In this document: piece after piece, positions 1 through 9,530 of the stretch
How positions within the stretch are numbered: the stretch's first letter is position 1
Layout: every line of letters starts with the position of its first letter
Assembly: GCF_012641265.1 (NCBI RefSeq)
Contig: NZ_JABAHZ010000002.1
Span: forward strand, 1,426,001 to 1,490,000
DNA from: Chitinophaga eiseniae
GTDB taxonomy: Bacteria; Bacteroidota; Bacteroidia; Chitinophagales; Chitinophagaceae
Direction: 5' to 3'
DNA: 64,000 nucleotides
Notes under the pieces: model-generated
Database searches by the model: none
What the model saw: the letters and a program-made list of their open reading frames with translations, nothing else
What the model was told of the DNA's origin: nothing
Made by a program: the position numbers and the translations under genes

Positions 1-1
1 A

Positions 2-1684
2 GACAAGGTATCTGCAAAAATCAGGGATATTAAAACCTTGCATGCCGAGAAGGAGCCGGGCGTAACCACGGAAGTCTTCCTGCACCCCATGAAGAAATGG
101 CACCTGTATTCCGCTTTTGAAAACGGGGTAAATGTAGGCGGACAAATCCGCTACGTGAAACTCTTCGGTCTTATCGGTCTGTTTGTATTGCTGCTGGCCT
201 GTATCAACTTCATGAACCTGAGCACTGCCCGCTCTGAAAAAAGGGCCAAGGAAGTAGGTATCCGCAAAGCCATCGGCTCTATGCGTAAGCAGCTGGTCTG
301 GCAATTTCTCAGCGAGTCTTTGCTGGTGGCAATGCTCTCATTTGTGATTTCCTTAATGATCGTGTTGGTGGTGCTGCCCTGGTTTAACCAGGTAGCCGAT
401 AAACATATTCATATATTGTGGGATAAGCCCGGCTTCTGGCTCGTCGGTATCGGGTTTAGCCTGTTCACCGGCTTACTGGCAGGCAGCTATCCGGCGCTTT
501 ACCTCTCTTCTTTCCAACCGCTGAAAGTCTTAAAAGGCACTTTCCGGGTAGGACGTTTTGCCACAGTGCCCCGCAAGGCGCTGATCGTAGTGCAGTTTAC
601 CGTGTCGGTATTCCTGATCATCGCTACAGTAGTGGTATACAGGCAAATACAATATGCCAAGAATTTACCCGTAGGATATACCCGCGACGGCTTATTATCT
701 ATCCAGATGACCACCCCGGAAATTTACCAGAATTACCAGGTTATCCGCGATGAGTTGATGCGCTCCGGCGCTATTACAGAGCTCACTCAATCCCAGGGGC
801 CTGTTACCGATATCTGGACAAGCTCGGGAGGCTTTGACTGGAAGGGGCGAAGGCCCGATCAGCAGCAGGGATTTGCTACCATCGGCGCCAAATTTGGCTA
901 CGGCAAAACGGTAGGATGGCAGCTCACCCAGGGGCGCGATTTCTCCCCCGATTTTCCTTCCGATTCTATGGGTATGATCCTCAATGAAGCCGCGGTCAAA
1001 TATATGGGACTGGAACATCCCGTAGGTGAAATTATCCGGAAGGAGGGCAAAGAATTTCATGTGCTGGGCGTAGTGAAAAATATGATTATGACTTCTCCCT
1101 ATGACCCTGTGGAACCTTCACTTTATTATTTCCTGATGGAAGGTGGAAATTTTATCAATATCCGGATTAATCCCAACATGAATGCCAGTAAGGCGTTGGC
1201 CACCATACAAGACGTGATGCAGCGTTATAATCCCGCTGCTCCCTTTGCCTATACTTTTGCCGACCAGGAATACGGCAAAAAATTCAGCGAAGAGGAAAGG
1301 ATTGGGAAGCTATCTACGTTCTTCGCGTTGCTCGCCATCATGATCAGTTGCCTCGGACTATTTGGACTAGCCGCTTTCGTAGCCGAACAACGTACCAAAG
1401 AAATTGGTATCCGCAAAGTGATGGGCGCCTCCATATTCCAGCTGTGGCAGCTGTTGTCGAAAGATTTTGCGCTGCTGGTGGCCATCTCCTGTTTGATCGC
1501 CATTCCCGTGGCCTGGTATTGCCTGAACAACTGGCTCCAGCAATACCGTAATCATACCACTATCGTTTGGGAGATCTTCGCATTTACCGGCCTCGGCGCT
1601 TTAATGATAGCATTGCTGACTGTCAGTTATCAATCGGCCAAAGCGGCCATGGCTAACCCTGTAAAGAGTTTGAAGGCAGAGTAG
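2..1684 (+). CDS. FtsX-like ABC transporter permease, 5' partial
   Basis: The reading frame is open from the left edge, so the true start lies outside the window and the TTG at 38 is not a credible start. The visible part has the Bacteroidota MacB/FtsX layout: the end of a periplasmic domain (the LHPMKKWHLYS segment is typical), a membrane segment followed by the cytoplasmic loop motif EVGIRKAIGS, two more membrane helices, a second periplasmic domain, and a C-terminal FtsX unit with the matching loop EIGIRKVMGA and its last helices. The two loop motifs indicate a duplicated FtsX architecture. Such proteins work with a separate LolD/MacB-type ATPase in lipoprotein, peptide or drug transport; that gene is not visible. 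A strong terminator follows at 1711-1746, so this gene belongs to the upstream transcription unit. Confidence 0.9.
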   Translation, partial: DKVSAKIRDIKTLHAEKEPGVTTEVFLHPMKKWHLYSAFENGVNVGGQIRYVKLFGLIGLFVLLLACINFMNLSTARSEKRAKEVGIRKAIGSMRKQLVWQFLSESLLVAMLSFVISLMIVLVVLPWFNQVADKHIHILWDKPGFWLVGIGFSLFTGLLAGSYPALYLSSFQPLKVLKGTFRVGRFATVPRKALIVVQFTVSVFLIIATVVVYRQIQYAKNLPVGYTRDGLLSIQMTTPEIYQNYQVIRDELMRSGAITELTQSQGPVTDIWTSSGGFDWKGRRPDQQQGFATIGAKFGYGKTVGWQLTQGRDFSPDFPSDSMGMILNEAAVKYMGLEHPVGEIIRKEGKEFHVLGVVKNMIMTSPYDPVEPSLYYFLMEGGNFINIRINPNMNASKALATIQDVMQRYNPAAPFAYTFADQEYGKKFSEEERIGKLSTFFALLAIMISCLGLFGLAAFVAEQRTKEIGIRKVMGASIFQLWQLLSKDFALLVAISCLIAIPVAWYCLNNWLQQYRNHTTIVWEIFAFTGLGALMIALLTVSYQSAKAAMANPVKSLKAE

Positions 1685-1710
1685 CCGGAAATTATTTCTT
1701 CCGGTTGTCA

Positions 1711-1746
1711 GTTGAAAAAGGTATTTTTATTAATACCTTTTTCAAC
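1711..1746 (+). terminator. Intrinsic terminator after the ABC permease
   Basis: A perfect 15-bp inverted repeat (1711-1725 with 1732-1746) encloses a 6-nt loop; its A-rich left arm gives a T-rich right arm. It lies 26 bp after the permease stop and 10 bp before the ATG of the GH9 gene. It therefore separates the two transcription units and argues against a TTG start at 1712 for the next gene. Confidence 0.8.
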
Positions 1747-1756
1747 CACAATCCAT

Positions 1757-4228
1757 ATGAAGTATACCCGCCCATTTGTTTTATACCTGTTATGCTGGCT
1801 ACTCTCATACAGCGATAGTCATGCGCAGTCGTGGGTACGCATCAATCAGCTGGGCTACCTGCCCGGTGGCATAAAGGTAGCGGTATGGGGAACGAAAGCC
1901 GACCAGGCCCCTCCGCAATTTCAACTCAGGGAAGCTACCACCCATAAAATTGTTTTTACCGGGAATGCCAGTGGGCCGTTTGGCGCCTATGGCCCTTTTA
2001 CACAAACGTGCCGGTTGGATTTTAGCGTTTTTAAACGCCCCGGTATCTATTATCTCGAAGCTGGTACCGCCGTTTCTCCCGTTTTTCGTATAGCCGATAA
2101 TGTATATGCCGGTACGGCCGATTTCCTGTTGCGTTATATGCGGCAGCAACGAAGCGGCTTCAATCCTTTCCTGAAGGACTCCTGTCATACCCACGATGGC
2201 TATACGATGTACGGCCCTATGCCGGACAGTACCCATATAGATGTGGTAGGCGGCTGGCATGATGCCAGCGACTACCTCCAGTATGTAACTACTTCGGCTA
2301 ATGCCACCTATCACCTGTTGATGGCTTACCGCGATTTTCCACAGGTATTTGGAGATAAATACGCAGCCAATGGCCTCCCCGGAGCGAATCACGTGAAAGA
2401 TGTGCTGGACGAGGCCCGGTGGGGACTCGACTGGCTCCTGAAAATGCATCCGCAGCAAAATTATATGTTTAACCAGGTGGCCGATGACCGTGATCACCAC
2501 GGTATGCGCCTGCCTGCCGAAGATGATTTCTACGGAAAAGGCTTTGAGCGGCCGGTATATTTTTGTTCGGGAAAACCCCAGGGGCTGGGCAAATACAAGA
2601 ACAAGACAACAGGCGTCGCTTCTACCGCAGGTAAGTTTTCCAGTGCCTTTTCGCTGGGATATGACCTCTTGAAAGATGCCGACCCCACCTATACCCAATT
2701 GTTGAAAACAAGGGCGTTGTCGGCCTGGCAAATGGGGCGGCAACAACCGGGAGTCTGTCAAACGGCTTCCGTGCTTTCTCCTTACATCTATGCGGAAGAT
2801 AACTGGACCGACGACATGGAACTGGCGGCAGCAACCTTATACAACATCACCAGCGATACCGCCTATCAGCACGTGGCCTGGGATTATGCCCAACAGGAAA
2901 AAGTAACGCCCTGGCTGGGAGCCGATACGGCTAATCACTACCAATGGTACCCGTTTATTAACCTCGGGCATTATGCACTGGCTACTCATAGTAAAGGATC
3001 TTCCCGGCAACAGCTGATTCAATATTATAAAACCGGTATCGAAAGCGTGTGGAAACGCGCCAGGCAAAATGCTTTCTACCGGGGCATTCCATTTATCTGG
3101 TGCAGCAATAATCTTACTACCGCTTTTGCTATCCAATGCTACTGGTACCGGCAGCTCTCCGGTGATGCCGCTTTTTCAGCCCTGGAGCAGGCCAATACCG
3201 ACTGGCTGCTGGGATGTAATCCCTGGGGAACCAGCATGATAGGAGGACTACCGGCCGGTGGCGATACGCCGGAAGACCCGCACTCGTCTTTTTCGGTAGT
3301 CGGTCATTACCGGGTAGATGGCGGTCTTGTGGATGGGCCTGTTTATACCAATATCTACAAAAACCTGATCGGTATCAAGCTATCGAAACCAGATGAATAT
3401 GCGGCCTTCCAGAGCGACCTGGCCGTATACCACGATGATGCCGGCGATTATAGCACCAACGAACCTACTATGGACGGCACCGCTTCCCTGGTGTACCTCC
3501 TGGCCGCCAAAGCCAGCGAAGGCGCCGGAAAGCGGCAATATGACCACGGCGGCATTATACGGGGCGATAGCTCCCGGAAACAACTGGTACTCGTGTTTAC
3601 CGGCGACGAATTTGCCGACGGAGGAACGGCTATACGCAACACCTTGCGCCAGCACAAAGTGCCGGGCGCTTTTTTCTTCACCGGCAAATTTTACCGGAAT
3701 CCATCTACACAAATACTTATTCAACAGCTGAAAGCTGATGGACACTACCTCGGTGGTCATGGCGATCAACACCTGTTGTACTGCGACTGGCAACAACGGG
3801 ATAGCTTATTGGTGACGAAAACACAGTTTGGCGACGATCTTTCCGCCAATTACGCTGCCATGAAAAAGGCAGGGATAACCAATGCTCCCTGGTTCCTGCC
3901 AGCCTTCGAATGGTATAACGATAGTATCGCCACCTGGACCTCCGAAGCGGGTTTGCAGCTGGTCAATTTTACTCCCGGTACCGGGTCTAACGCGGATTAT
4001 ACTTATCCAGAGATGGGGAAAAAATATCGCTCTTCTGAAGAAATTTACAAGTCGGTGTTACAGTATGAAAGTAGCCATACTGGAGGGTTAAACGGTTTTT
4101 TATTATTACTGCATATAGGGACTGATCCGCGACGGTCTGATAAATTTTACAACAAACTTCCTGCTCTCATTGTTGCATTGAAAAGCAAGGGCTATCATTT
4201 TGCCACCCTTGCTGAGGTGTTAAAATAA
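1757..4228 (+). CDS. Secreted GH9 glycosidase fused to a NodB-type polysaccharide deacetylase
   Basis: The ATG at 1757 gives 823 residues with a clear signal peptide (MKYTRPFVLYLLCWLL, cleavage near SHAQ); an upstream TTG would place the terminator stem inside the gene. Order of parts: an N-terminal Ig-like cellulase domain (VRINQLGYLP), a GH9 (alpha/alpha)6 domain with GGWHDASDY at 165-173 supplying the catalytic-base aspartates, and the C-terminal GH9 block DDAGDYSTNEP with the likely acid Glu569. A NodB-like domain follows from about residue 605: TGDE (D617, E618 in place of the usual DD), HGDQH (H668, H672) and a late LLLLHIG. GH9 enzymes cleave beta-1,4 glucans or, in some lineages, glucosamine oligosaccharides; NodB domains remove N- or O-acetyl groups. 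The fusion hints at an acetylated beta-glycan substrate, which is inference. It precedes the SusC/SusD pair of locus A. Confidence 0.88.
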   Translation: MKYTRPFVLYLLCWLLSYSDSHAQSWVRINQLGYLPGGIKVAVWGTKADQAPPQFQLREATTHKIVFTGNASGPFGAYGPFTQTCRLDFSVFKRPGIYYLEAGTAVSPVFRIADNVYAGTADFLLRYMRQQRSGFNPFLKDSCHTHDGYTMYGPMPDSTHIDVVGGWHDASDYLQYVTTSANATYHLLMAYRDFPQVFGDKYAANGLPGANHVKDVLDEARWGLDWLLKMHPQQNYMFNQVADDRDHHGMRLPAEDDFYGKGFERPVYFCSGKPQGLGKYKNKTTGVASTAGKFSSAFSLGYDLLKDADPTYTQLLKTRALSAWQMGRQQPGVCQTASVLSPYIYAEDNWTDDMELAAATLYNITSDTAYQHVAWDYAQQEKVTPWLGADTANHYQWYPFINLGHYALATHSKGSSRQQLIQYYKTGIESVWKRARQNAFYRGIPFIWCSNNLTTAFAIQCYWYRQLSGDAAFSALEQANTDWLLGCNPWGTSMIGGLPAGGDTPEDPHSSFSVVGHYRVDGGLVDGPVYTNIYKNLIGIKLSKPDEYAAFQSDLAVYHDDAGDYSTNEPTMDGTASLVYLLAAKASEGAGKRQYDHGGIIRGDSSRKQLVLVFTGDEFADGGTAIRNTLRQHKVPGAFFFTGKFYRNPSTQILIQQLKADGHYLGGHGDQHLLYCDWQQRDSLLVTKTQFGDDLSANYAAMKKAGITNAPWFLPAFEWYNDSIATWTSEAGLQLVNFTPGTGSNADYTYPEMGKKYRSSEEIYKSVLQYESSHTGGLNGFLLLLHIGTDPRRSDKFYNKLPALIVALKSKGYHFATLAEVLK

Positions 4229-4385
4229 TGACGGGGAGAAACATTGCCAGCCAGCATATTATCAACCGCGGCTAAGGTAAAGATCACTTGTTACGGAAAT
4301 TGTCTTCACATCGCATCCAATTGCTTGTTATGCCCGCAATCCTGTTGTGTATATCAACCATTCATAAATCTGCTAAAACTTCTCT

Positions 4386-7300
4386 ATGAACACGTTTCTA
4401 TTGATGAAAGTGGCGAAAGGCCGGTTCCTGTTGCTGTTCCTCGCTATTAATTTCCTGGCCACTGCCGCATGGGGGCAGGTAAAAATTTCCGGCCAGGTAA
4501 CAGACGATCAGCATACCCCGCTACCCGGTATCACGGTAGTAGTGAAAAATACCCAGCAGGGAGCCCAAACAAACCCTGATGGCCGGTATACCATAAATGC
4601 CAACCTGAAACCAGGTAATTACACGCTGGCGTTTTCCGGTATAGGGTTTACGCCCCGCGAAAGCGTGTTGGTCGTTGTAGAGGGCACTACGACCTATACG
4701 CAAAACATGCAGCTGGCTACTTCTGTATCCAAACTGGACGAAGTAGTAGTAACTGGTACATCTGAAGGTACTACCCGCCGCCAGTTAGGTAACTACATCA
4801 GCACGGTGAAAGCGGACGAAATCAACAAAGGTGGAACTGGAAATGTGCTGGCCGCATTACAGGGTAAAACCGCTGGCGCACAGATCTCGCAAAACTCCGG
4901 TGACCCTTCGGGAGGCATCTCTGTAAAACTACGTGGTATCAGTACCATATCAGGATCTACAGAACCACTCTACATCGTGGATGGGGTGATTATCGACAAC
5001 TCTACTACCCGCGTTACCAACTCCGATCCAAACTACGGTGTTGGTTCTACAGGCGATAACTTCGTAGGTAGCGTAGGACAAAACCGTATGGCGGATATCA
5101 ACCCCGCCGATATAGAAAGGATAGAAGTGCTGAACGGCGCCGCTGCAGCAGCCATCTACGGTTCCCGTGCCAATGCCGGCGTAGTGCAGATATTTACCAA
5201 AAGAGGAAGTGCCGGCGTGCCGGTGATAAATTTTTCTACCACTTTTTCCGTTAACCAGCTCCGGAAGAAACTGGATGTAAACCAGGCGCCCACTAAGTTT
5301 GGCGGATCGCCCAACGATTCTACACAGAATATCCTCACGCCGGCCGTAGTCAGCACCACGCCGGTACAACGCTACGACTACCAGGACTTTATTTTCCGCA
5401 CCGGCGTAGGAACGGATAATAACATTTCTGTGGCCGGTGGTAAAGACAAAACAAAATATTATACGTCTGCCAGTTATCTCTATAACCAGGGTATTATCAG
5501 GAATACAGATTTCAGCCGGTACAGCTTCCGCGTTAATCTCGACCAGGAGATCAATGACTGGATCAGCTTCAACGCCAGCCTGAACTATGTATACAGTAAA
5601 TCGAATGAAAAGCCCGATGGGAATACGTTCTATTCACCCATGAACTCTGTTACCATCATCGGCAACTACTACGATATACAAAAGCGGGATGCATTTGGTC
5701 ACCTGTTGAAAGTAGGAGAAAGAGGACGGGTAAACCCTGTTTCTGTTATTGAAGATTTCAAGCAACAGCAACATGTGGGCAGGGTCATTGCCGGTGCTGG
5801 TATTAAGCTGCGGCCCATTAAGAACCTCACGGTCGACTATCGTATGGGTATCGACAACTATAACCAGGAAGGTACTACGTTTATGCCAGCCTTTGCCTAC
5901 AATGTAAGCCCCGCATTCTATGGTGGAGGGCCTACGCTCGATCCGAGCCAGAATGGTTATGCCAGCGCAGGTAACAACAATTCCTTCATGATTAACCATG
6001 ATGTAAATGCTACCTATAACTGGGATATCAGCGATAAACTCACCTCTGTGACCCAGCTGGGATATTCACTCCAATACCAGCGTATGCACTATACCCTGGA
6101 ACAGGGAAGAGGGTTGCCTCCTTTTGTACAAACATCTGACAGGGCCACTACTATTATCCCCGGTGCAGATCAACGAACAGAGGTATCTATCTCCGGTGAG
6201 TTTATCCAGCAAAACTTTAAATACCGCAACCAGCTGTTTCTTACCGGTGCGCTCCGTTTAGATGGCTCTTCTGTTTTTGGTGTTAATGAAAGAAACCAGC
6301 TCTACTCCAAACTGAGTGGTAGCTACGTGTTGTCGGGCACCGATTATTGGGGAAAATCAGGTCTCAGTAAATGGTGGACGCTCTTTAAACTGCGTGCTGC
6401 CTATGGTGAATCCGGCAACCTGACCGGTATTCCTGCCTATGGCCGCTACAATACCTACCAGGCTACGGCGTTCATTGGTGCGTCTGCATTCCAGTCGCCC
6501 GCTACCTACACCAACCCGGATGTAAAACCTGAGCGGCAGAAGGAATTGGAATTCGGTACGGATCTGTCATTTTTAAACGATCGTATATCCTTATCCGTTA
6601 ACTACTATCGTAAGAAAGTGGAAGACCTGCTGATCAGTCGTGCTATTGCACCTACCAAGGGATATTCCTTTTACCTGAGTAATGTGGGCACCCTGCAGAA
6701 CAATGGGTTAGAAGTAGTATTGAACCTGGTGCCGGTAAAAGTGAAAGACTTTACCTGGAACCTGACTGCTATCTATAACCATAACCGCAATAAAGCGGTG
6801 AATATTGGCCAATCGCTGATCCTGTATAATACCGTGGGTGGTGCGCCGGTAGGCATTGCCAATGGTGAGCCTATCGGGTTTTTCTACGGTACCTTCTTTG
6901 CCCGGGATGCCAATGGCAATATCCTGAAAAATCCGGCCGGCATTCCTGTCACCGAAGCGGGTGTTCAAAATACGCCGCTAACGTATACGACCCAACGTGA
7001 TCCGGCTACCGGCTTGCCTCCTGCCACGGCGGCGGCACTGAATACAAAAATTGGAGATCCTAACCCGAAGTACACAGGTACTATTACCAGCGATTTCCAG
7101 TATAAGAAATTGGGATTGCATGTACAGGTAGATGCCGTACAAGGGGTAAACGTATTTAATGCCGACTGGAGAACCCGGCAAGGGGTGGATAATGGTAAGA
7201 TTGCCGAAATGGAAGACCGGGGCCAGCTGCCACGTGGCTTCATTGTCGGCAACTACAATATCCAGGAATGGAGAATAGATGATGGATCGTTCGTAAAACT

Positions 7301-7517
7301 GCGTGAGCTGTCATTGAGTTATAGCGTGGGCAAACTGAAAGGTATCAGCGACCTGACAGTAAGCCTGGGCGGCAGAAATTTAATCTCCTGGGATCATTAC
7401 AAAGGATACGATCCGGAATTGAACGCCGCAGGACAAAGTTCTGTACTGCGTGGCATCGATTTCGGTGCGGTGCCTATTCCCCGGAGTTATAACCTGTCTG
7501 TTCGCCTTAAATTATAA
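4386..7517 (+). CDS. SusC/RagA-family TonB-linked outer membrane receptor (locus A)
   Basis: A 1043-residue outer-membrane transporter that imports ligands captured by its SusD partner, powered by TonB. It has a signal peptide ending near TAAWGQ, a carboxypeptidase-regulatory-like domain (ISGQVTDDQHTPLPGITV), a plug domain containing the SusC hallmarks LYIVDGVIID and IERIEVLNGAAAAAIYGSRANAGV, and a large beta-barrel. No STN domain precedes the regulatory-like domain, so this receptor probably does not signal through FecR, and no sigma/FecR pair lies nearby. SusD follows after 20 bp. The 157-bp gap after the GH9 enzyme carries no obvious terminator, so co-transcription with the enzyme is possible. 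Confidence 0.95.
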   Translation: MNTFLLMKVAKGRFLLLFLAINFLATAAWGQVKISGQVTDDQHTPLPGITVVVKNTQQGAQTNPDGRYTINANLKPGNYTLAFSGIGFTPRESVLVVVEGTTTYTQNMQLATSVSKLDEVVVTGTSEGTTRRQLGNYISTVKADEINKGGTGNVLAALQGKTAGAQISQNSGDPSGGISVKLRGISTISGSTEPLYIVDGVIIDNSTTRVTNSDPNYGVGSTGDNFVGSVGQNRMADINPADIERIEVLNGAAAAAIYGSRANAGVVQIFTKRGSAGVPVINFSTTFSVNQLRKKLDVNQAPTKFGGSPNDSTQNILTPAVVSTTPVQRYDYQDFIFRTGVGTDNNISVAGGKDKTKYYTSASYLYNQGIIRNTDFSRYSFRVNLDQEINDWISFNASLNYVYSKSNEKPDGNTFYSPMNSVTIIGNYYDIQKRDAFGHLLKVGERGRVNPVSVIEDFKQQQHVGRVIAGAGIKLRPIKNLTVDYRMGIDNYNQEGTTFMPAFAYNVSPAFYGGGPTLDPSQNGYASAGNNNSFMINHDVNATYNWDISDKLTSVTQLGYSLQYQRMHYTLEQGRGLPPFVQTSDRATTIIPGADQRTEVSISGEFIQQNFKYRNQLFLTGALRLDGSSVFGVNERNQLYSKLSGSYVLSGTDYWGKSGLSKWWTLFKLRAAYGESGNLTGIPAYGRYNTYQATAFIGASAFQSPATYTNPDVKPERQKELEFGTDLSFLNDRISLSVNYYRKKVEDLLISRAIAPTKGYSFYLSNVGTLQNNGLEVVLNLVPVKVKDFTWNLTAIYNHNRNKAVNIGQSLILYNTVGGAPVGIANGEPIGFFYGTFFARDANGNILKNPAGIPVTEAGVQNTPLTYTTQRDPATGLPPATAAALNTKIGDPNPKYTGTITSDFQYKKLGLHVQVDAVQGVNVFNADWRTRQGVDNGKIAEMEDRGQLPRGFIVGNYNIQEWRIDDGSFVKLRELSLSYSVGKLKGISDLTVSLGGRNLISWDHYKGYDPELNAAGQSSVLRGIDFGAVPIPRSYNLSVRLKL

Positions 7518-7537
7518 ATCACTTTAAAAGATCCATC

Positions 7538-8845
7538 ATGAAACGATATGTCAAACAATGCTTGCTGGGTGTGGTAGCCATTAGTTGTATCACTGCCTGT
7601 AAGAAAGATTACCAGGACCCGTCAGGACCATCGTCAGAACAGGCTTACAGTACGCCTAACGCCTTAGCCAATGCAGCTGTAGGGCTGCAGGCCTGGTACG
7701 AAAAAGACCGGATTGGGATATTATATACCAGCGTGGCTTCCGGTAGTTTACTCACCGGGGAAACCTTTGTCACCAACCCGGGTAATACCGATGAAGCGCA
7801 AATAGGCGCCGGCGGAGTAAAGATTCTTAATACCAATGCAATTGTTACCGGGTTATGGTCGGTGAGCAATAAGATCCGTTATGAAGCCGATAGTATTATG
7901 CGCCGTACCAATGCTATCGTTTCCGATAAAGGGTATGCCAGCGGTATCATTGCTTACGCTTCTATCTTTAAAGCGCTGGCAATTGGCGTACAGGCCAGCT
8001 TTTGGGAGCAGGTGCCGGCGGGTAACAGTACACCCGGATCTACTACCAATAATGTGAACTTTATTGCCGGGCAGCAAGGCTTTGCACTGGCAGCATCTAC
8101 ACTGGATAATGCTATTGCTACGGTAACGGCAACGCCTATAGGTAGTAATTTCCAGGTAAATGTACCTGCCAGTGTGGATATTGTAAATACGTTGTATGCC
8201 TTGAAGGCCAGGTATGCTTTATATGCCGGCGATTATGCCGGCGCCCTAGCAGCAGCGAATAAAGTAGACCTTACGGTAAAGTCAGTATTGGGATTTAATC
8301 CCCAGGTTACCAATCCGATTTATACCCTGGTGACTGCCACCAATAATATCTACAATGTGGTAGACTCCACTATGGGGTTGCCGGTAGGCTTGCAGCCTGA
8401 CCTGGCGGATAAGCGCGTACCGTTTTATATTGCTACCAGGACGATAAAACCACATTTTAATATCAATGGTTTTTTTCTGACCAATGTCACCGCGGTACCT
8501 ATTTATTTGCCGGGAGAAATATTGTTGATAAAAGCAGAATGTTATGCCCGCCAGCACGACGTACTCAACGGATTGTTGCAGTTGAACAAAGTGGTGACCA
8601 AAACGCCTGCTGCCGATCCTTTTGGCGTAGGTGCTGCCCTGCCGCCAGCTGTAGCCGCTTCAGAACAAGACCTGCTCACCTTGATTTTTCAGCATCGCCG
8701 GATAGAATTGTTTATGGGCGCGCAGGAGTTGGAGGATAGCCGCCGCTTCGGCAGGCCCGTAGCTGAAAGAAAGAGGAATTACTTCCCGTATCCGTTTGTA
8801 GAGCGGAATGATAACCCCAATACCCCGCAGGATCCTGCATTTTAA
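7538..8845 (+). CDS. SusD/RagB-family surface lipoprotein (locus A)
   Basis: A 435-residue lipoprotein with a lipobox ending ISCITAC, so the mature protein starts at the Cys near residue 21 followed by KKD. SusD proteins form the lid over their SusC channel and bind the glycan or peptide ligand. The C-terminal signature of the family is visible: an LPGEILLIKAECYAR helix, then IFQHRRIELFMGAQELEDSRRFGRPV and a closing PYPFVERNDNP. It is somewhat short for the family (about 500 residues is common), resembling the compact SusD-like subgroup. It lies 20 bp after its SusC and ends at a bidirectional terminator. Confidence 0.92.
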   Translation: MKRYVKQCLLGVVAISCITACKKDYQDPSGPSSEQAYSTPNALANAAVGLQAWYEKDRIGILYTSVASGSLLTGETFVTNPGNTDEAQIGAGGVKILNTNAIVTGLWSVSNKIRYEADSIMRRTNAIVSDKGYASGIIAYASIFKALAIGVQASFWEQVPAGNSTPGSTTNNVNFIAGQQGFALAASTLDNAIATVTATPIGSNFQVNVPASVDIVNTLYALKARYALYAGDYAGALAAANKVDLTVKSVLGFNPQVTNPIYTLVTATNNIYNVVDSTMGLPVGLQPDLADKRVPFYIATRTIKPHFNINGFFLTNVTAVPIYLPGEILLIKAECYARQHDVLNGLLQLNKVVTKTPAADPFGVGAALPPAVAASEQDLLTLIFQHRRIELFMGAQELEDSRRFGRPVAERKRNYFPYPFVERNDNPNTPQDPAF

Positions 8846-8852
8846 TAATTGT

Positions 8853-8890
8853 ACAATGGTTGCTGCCAGCAGGCGGCAACCATTGTTTTA
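8853..8890. terminator. Bidirectional terminator between susD (A) and the membrane-protein pair
   Basis: ACAATGGTTGC at 8853-8863 pairs with GCAACCATTGT at 8876-8886, with further pairing of GCC inside. A T-run follows on the plus side. It lies between convergent genes and overlaps the very end of the minus-strand gene. Confidence 0.75.
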
Positions 8891-9265
8891 TACTGGTTTC
8901 TTAAATAGAGGAAGATATGGATTCCCGTGGAAGTAATAGTAGAAGAAGCTACCCCCAAAATAGGCGGCCACGTCCCACCAGTCGCCGGTATAACGAGAAG
9001 AAAAATGCGGCATGATCCACTCAAACACCACCGCCGTATAACCAGCCATGAACAACAAATAGCCCAACGGATAAGTATAGTTGGCATTGCATACAATAAA
9101 CCGGCGGATGAAATGAAGCGATAAGTGCGCCATGACAGGTACTGCTACCAGGTCGGTCAGATGATCATTCAATACCGGGATGGGTTGGTGCAAATGCCTG
9201 CACAGGTGAATAATACACCACGTTACCCCGTACGTGATAAATAAGGGGTCAAATAATTTTTTCAT
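8888..9265 (-). CDS. Small integral membrane protein, unknown function
   Basis: I do not recognise this protein with certainty. From the ATG at 9265 it has 125 residues and about four hydrophobic segments (ITYGVTWCIIHLC, LVAVPVMAHLSLHFI, LGYLLFMAGYTAVVF, VAAYFGGSFFYYYF) and no signal peptide. A longer reading from 9313 would run into the preceding gene and is not needed. It starts one base after the stop of the 64-residue membrane protein upstream, so the two are probably translationally coupled. The pair is divergent from a TetR regulator, which is likely their controller. Confidence 0.7.
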   Translation of the reverse strand: MKKLFDPLFITYGVTWCIIHLCRHLHQPIPVLNDHLTDLVAVPVMAHLSLHFIRRFIVCNANYTYPLGYLLFMAGYTAVVFEWIMPHFSSRYTGDWWDVAAYFGGSFFYYYFHGNPYLPLFKKPV

Positions 9266-9266
9266 C

Positions 9267-9461
9267 TCACAAAACAAACATAATGGCTCCCCCCAGCAGT
9301 AATGTAACAACAAGTACCATTACGGTGAACAGGTAGAATCCACTTGTCTTCAATATTTTTACCGGTGCGCTATCGCCGGGAGCGATAGGAAATATGCTGC
9401 CTCTCAACCTTTTAAGTAAAGGCATTTCATCCTGTACCGGTTCGTTTGATTCGTTTTGCAT
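9267..9461 (-). CDS. Small single-pass membrane protein
   Basis: A 64-residue protein with an acidic, soluble N-terminal half and one C-terminal transmembrane helix (FYLFTVMVLVVTLLLGGAIMFVL). Function is unknown. Its stop (9267-9269) is one base from the ATG of the next membrane protein, an arrangement that suggests coupling. It is transcribed away from the TetR gene across a 65-bp divergent promoter region, and its start codon sits inside a partial inverted repeat shared with that regulator. Confidence 0.65.
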   Translation of the reverse strand: MQNESNEPVQDEMPLLKRLRGSIFPIAPGDSAPVKILKTSGFYLFTVMVLVVTLLLGGAIMFVL

Positions 9462-9530
9462 ATCTTTAAATTTAGAACAAATGTACTAATTATTTTTAAA
9501 ATCAGATCAAACATCTAAATTTGGATATGG
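9459..9530. promoter_or_regulatory. Candidate TetR operator between divergent genes
   Basis: AAATTTAGA (9468-9476) and TCTAAATTT (9514-9522) form inverted arms. The symmetry continues outward to CATATC and GATATG, so both start codons lie at the ends of the repeat. A palindrome in a TetR divergent promoter usually marks the repressor's own site; that role is inferred here. Confidence 0.5.

Noticed and set aside
1712-1756. TTG start that would extend the GH9 protein by 15 residues
   Set aside because: It lies in the stem of the upstream gene's terminator, and the ATG at 1757 gives a clean signal peptide.
1805-2761. 318-codon open frame on the minus strand opposite the GH9 gene
   Set aside because: Shadow of a strong coding gene; no domain, no plausible start context.
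4244-4450. 68-codon plus-strand frame before susC (A)
   Set aside because: Overlaps the susC start in another frame and has no recognisable content.
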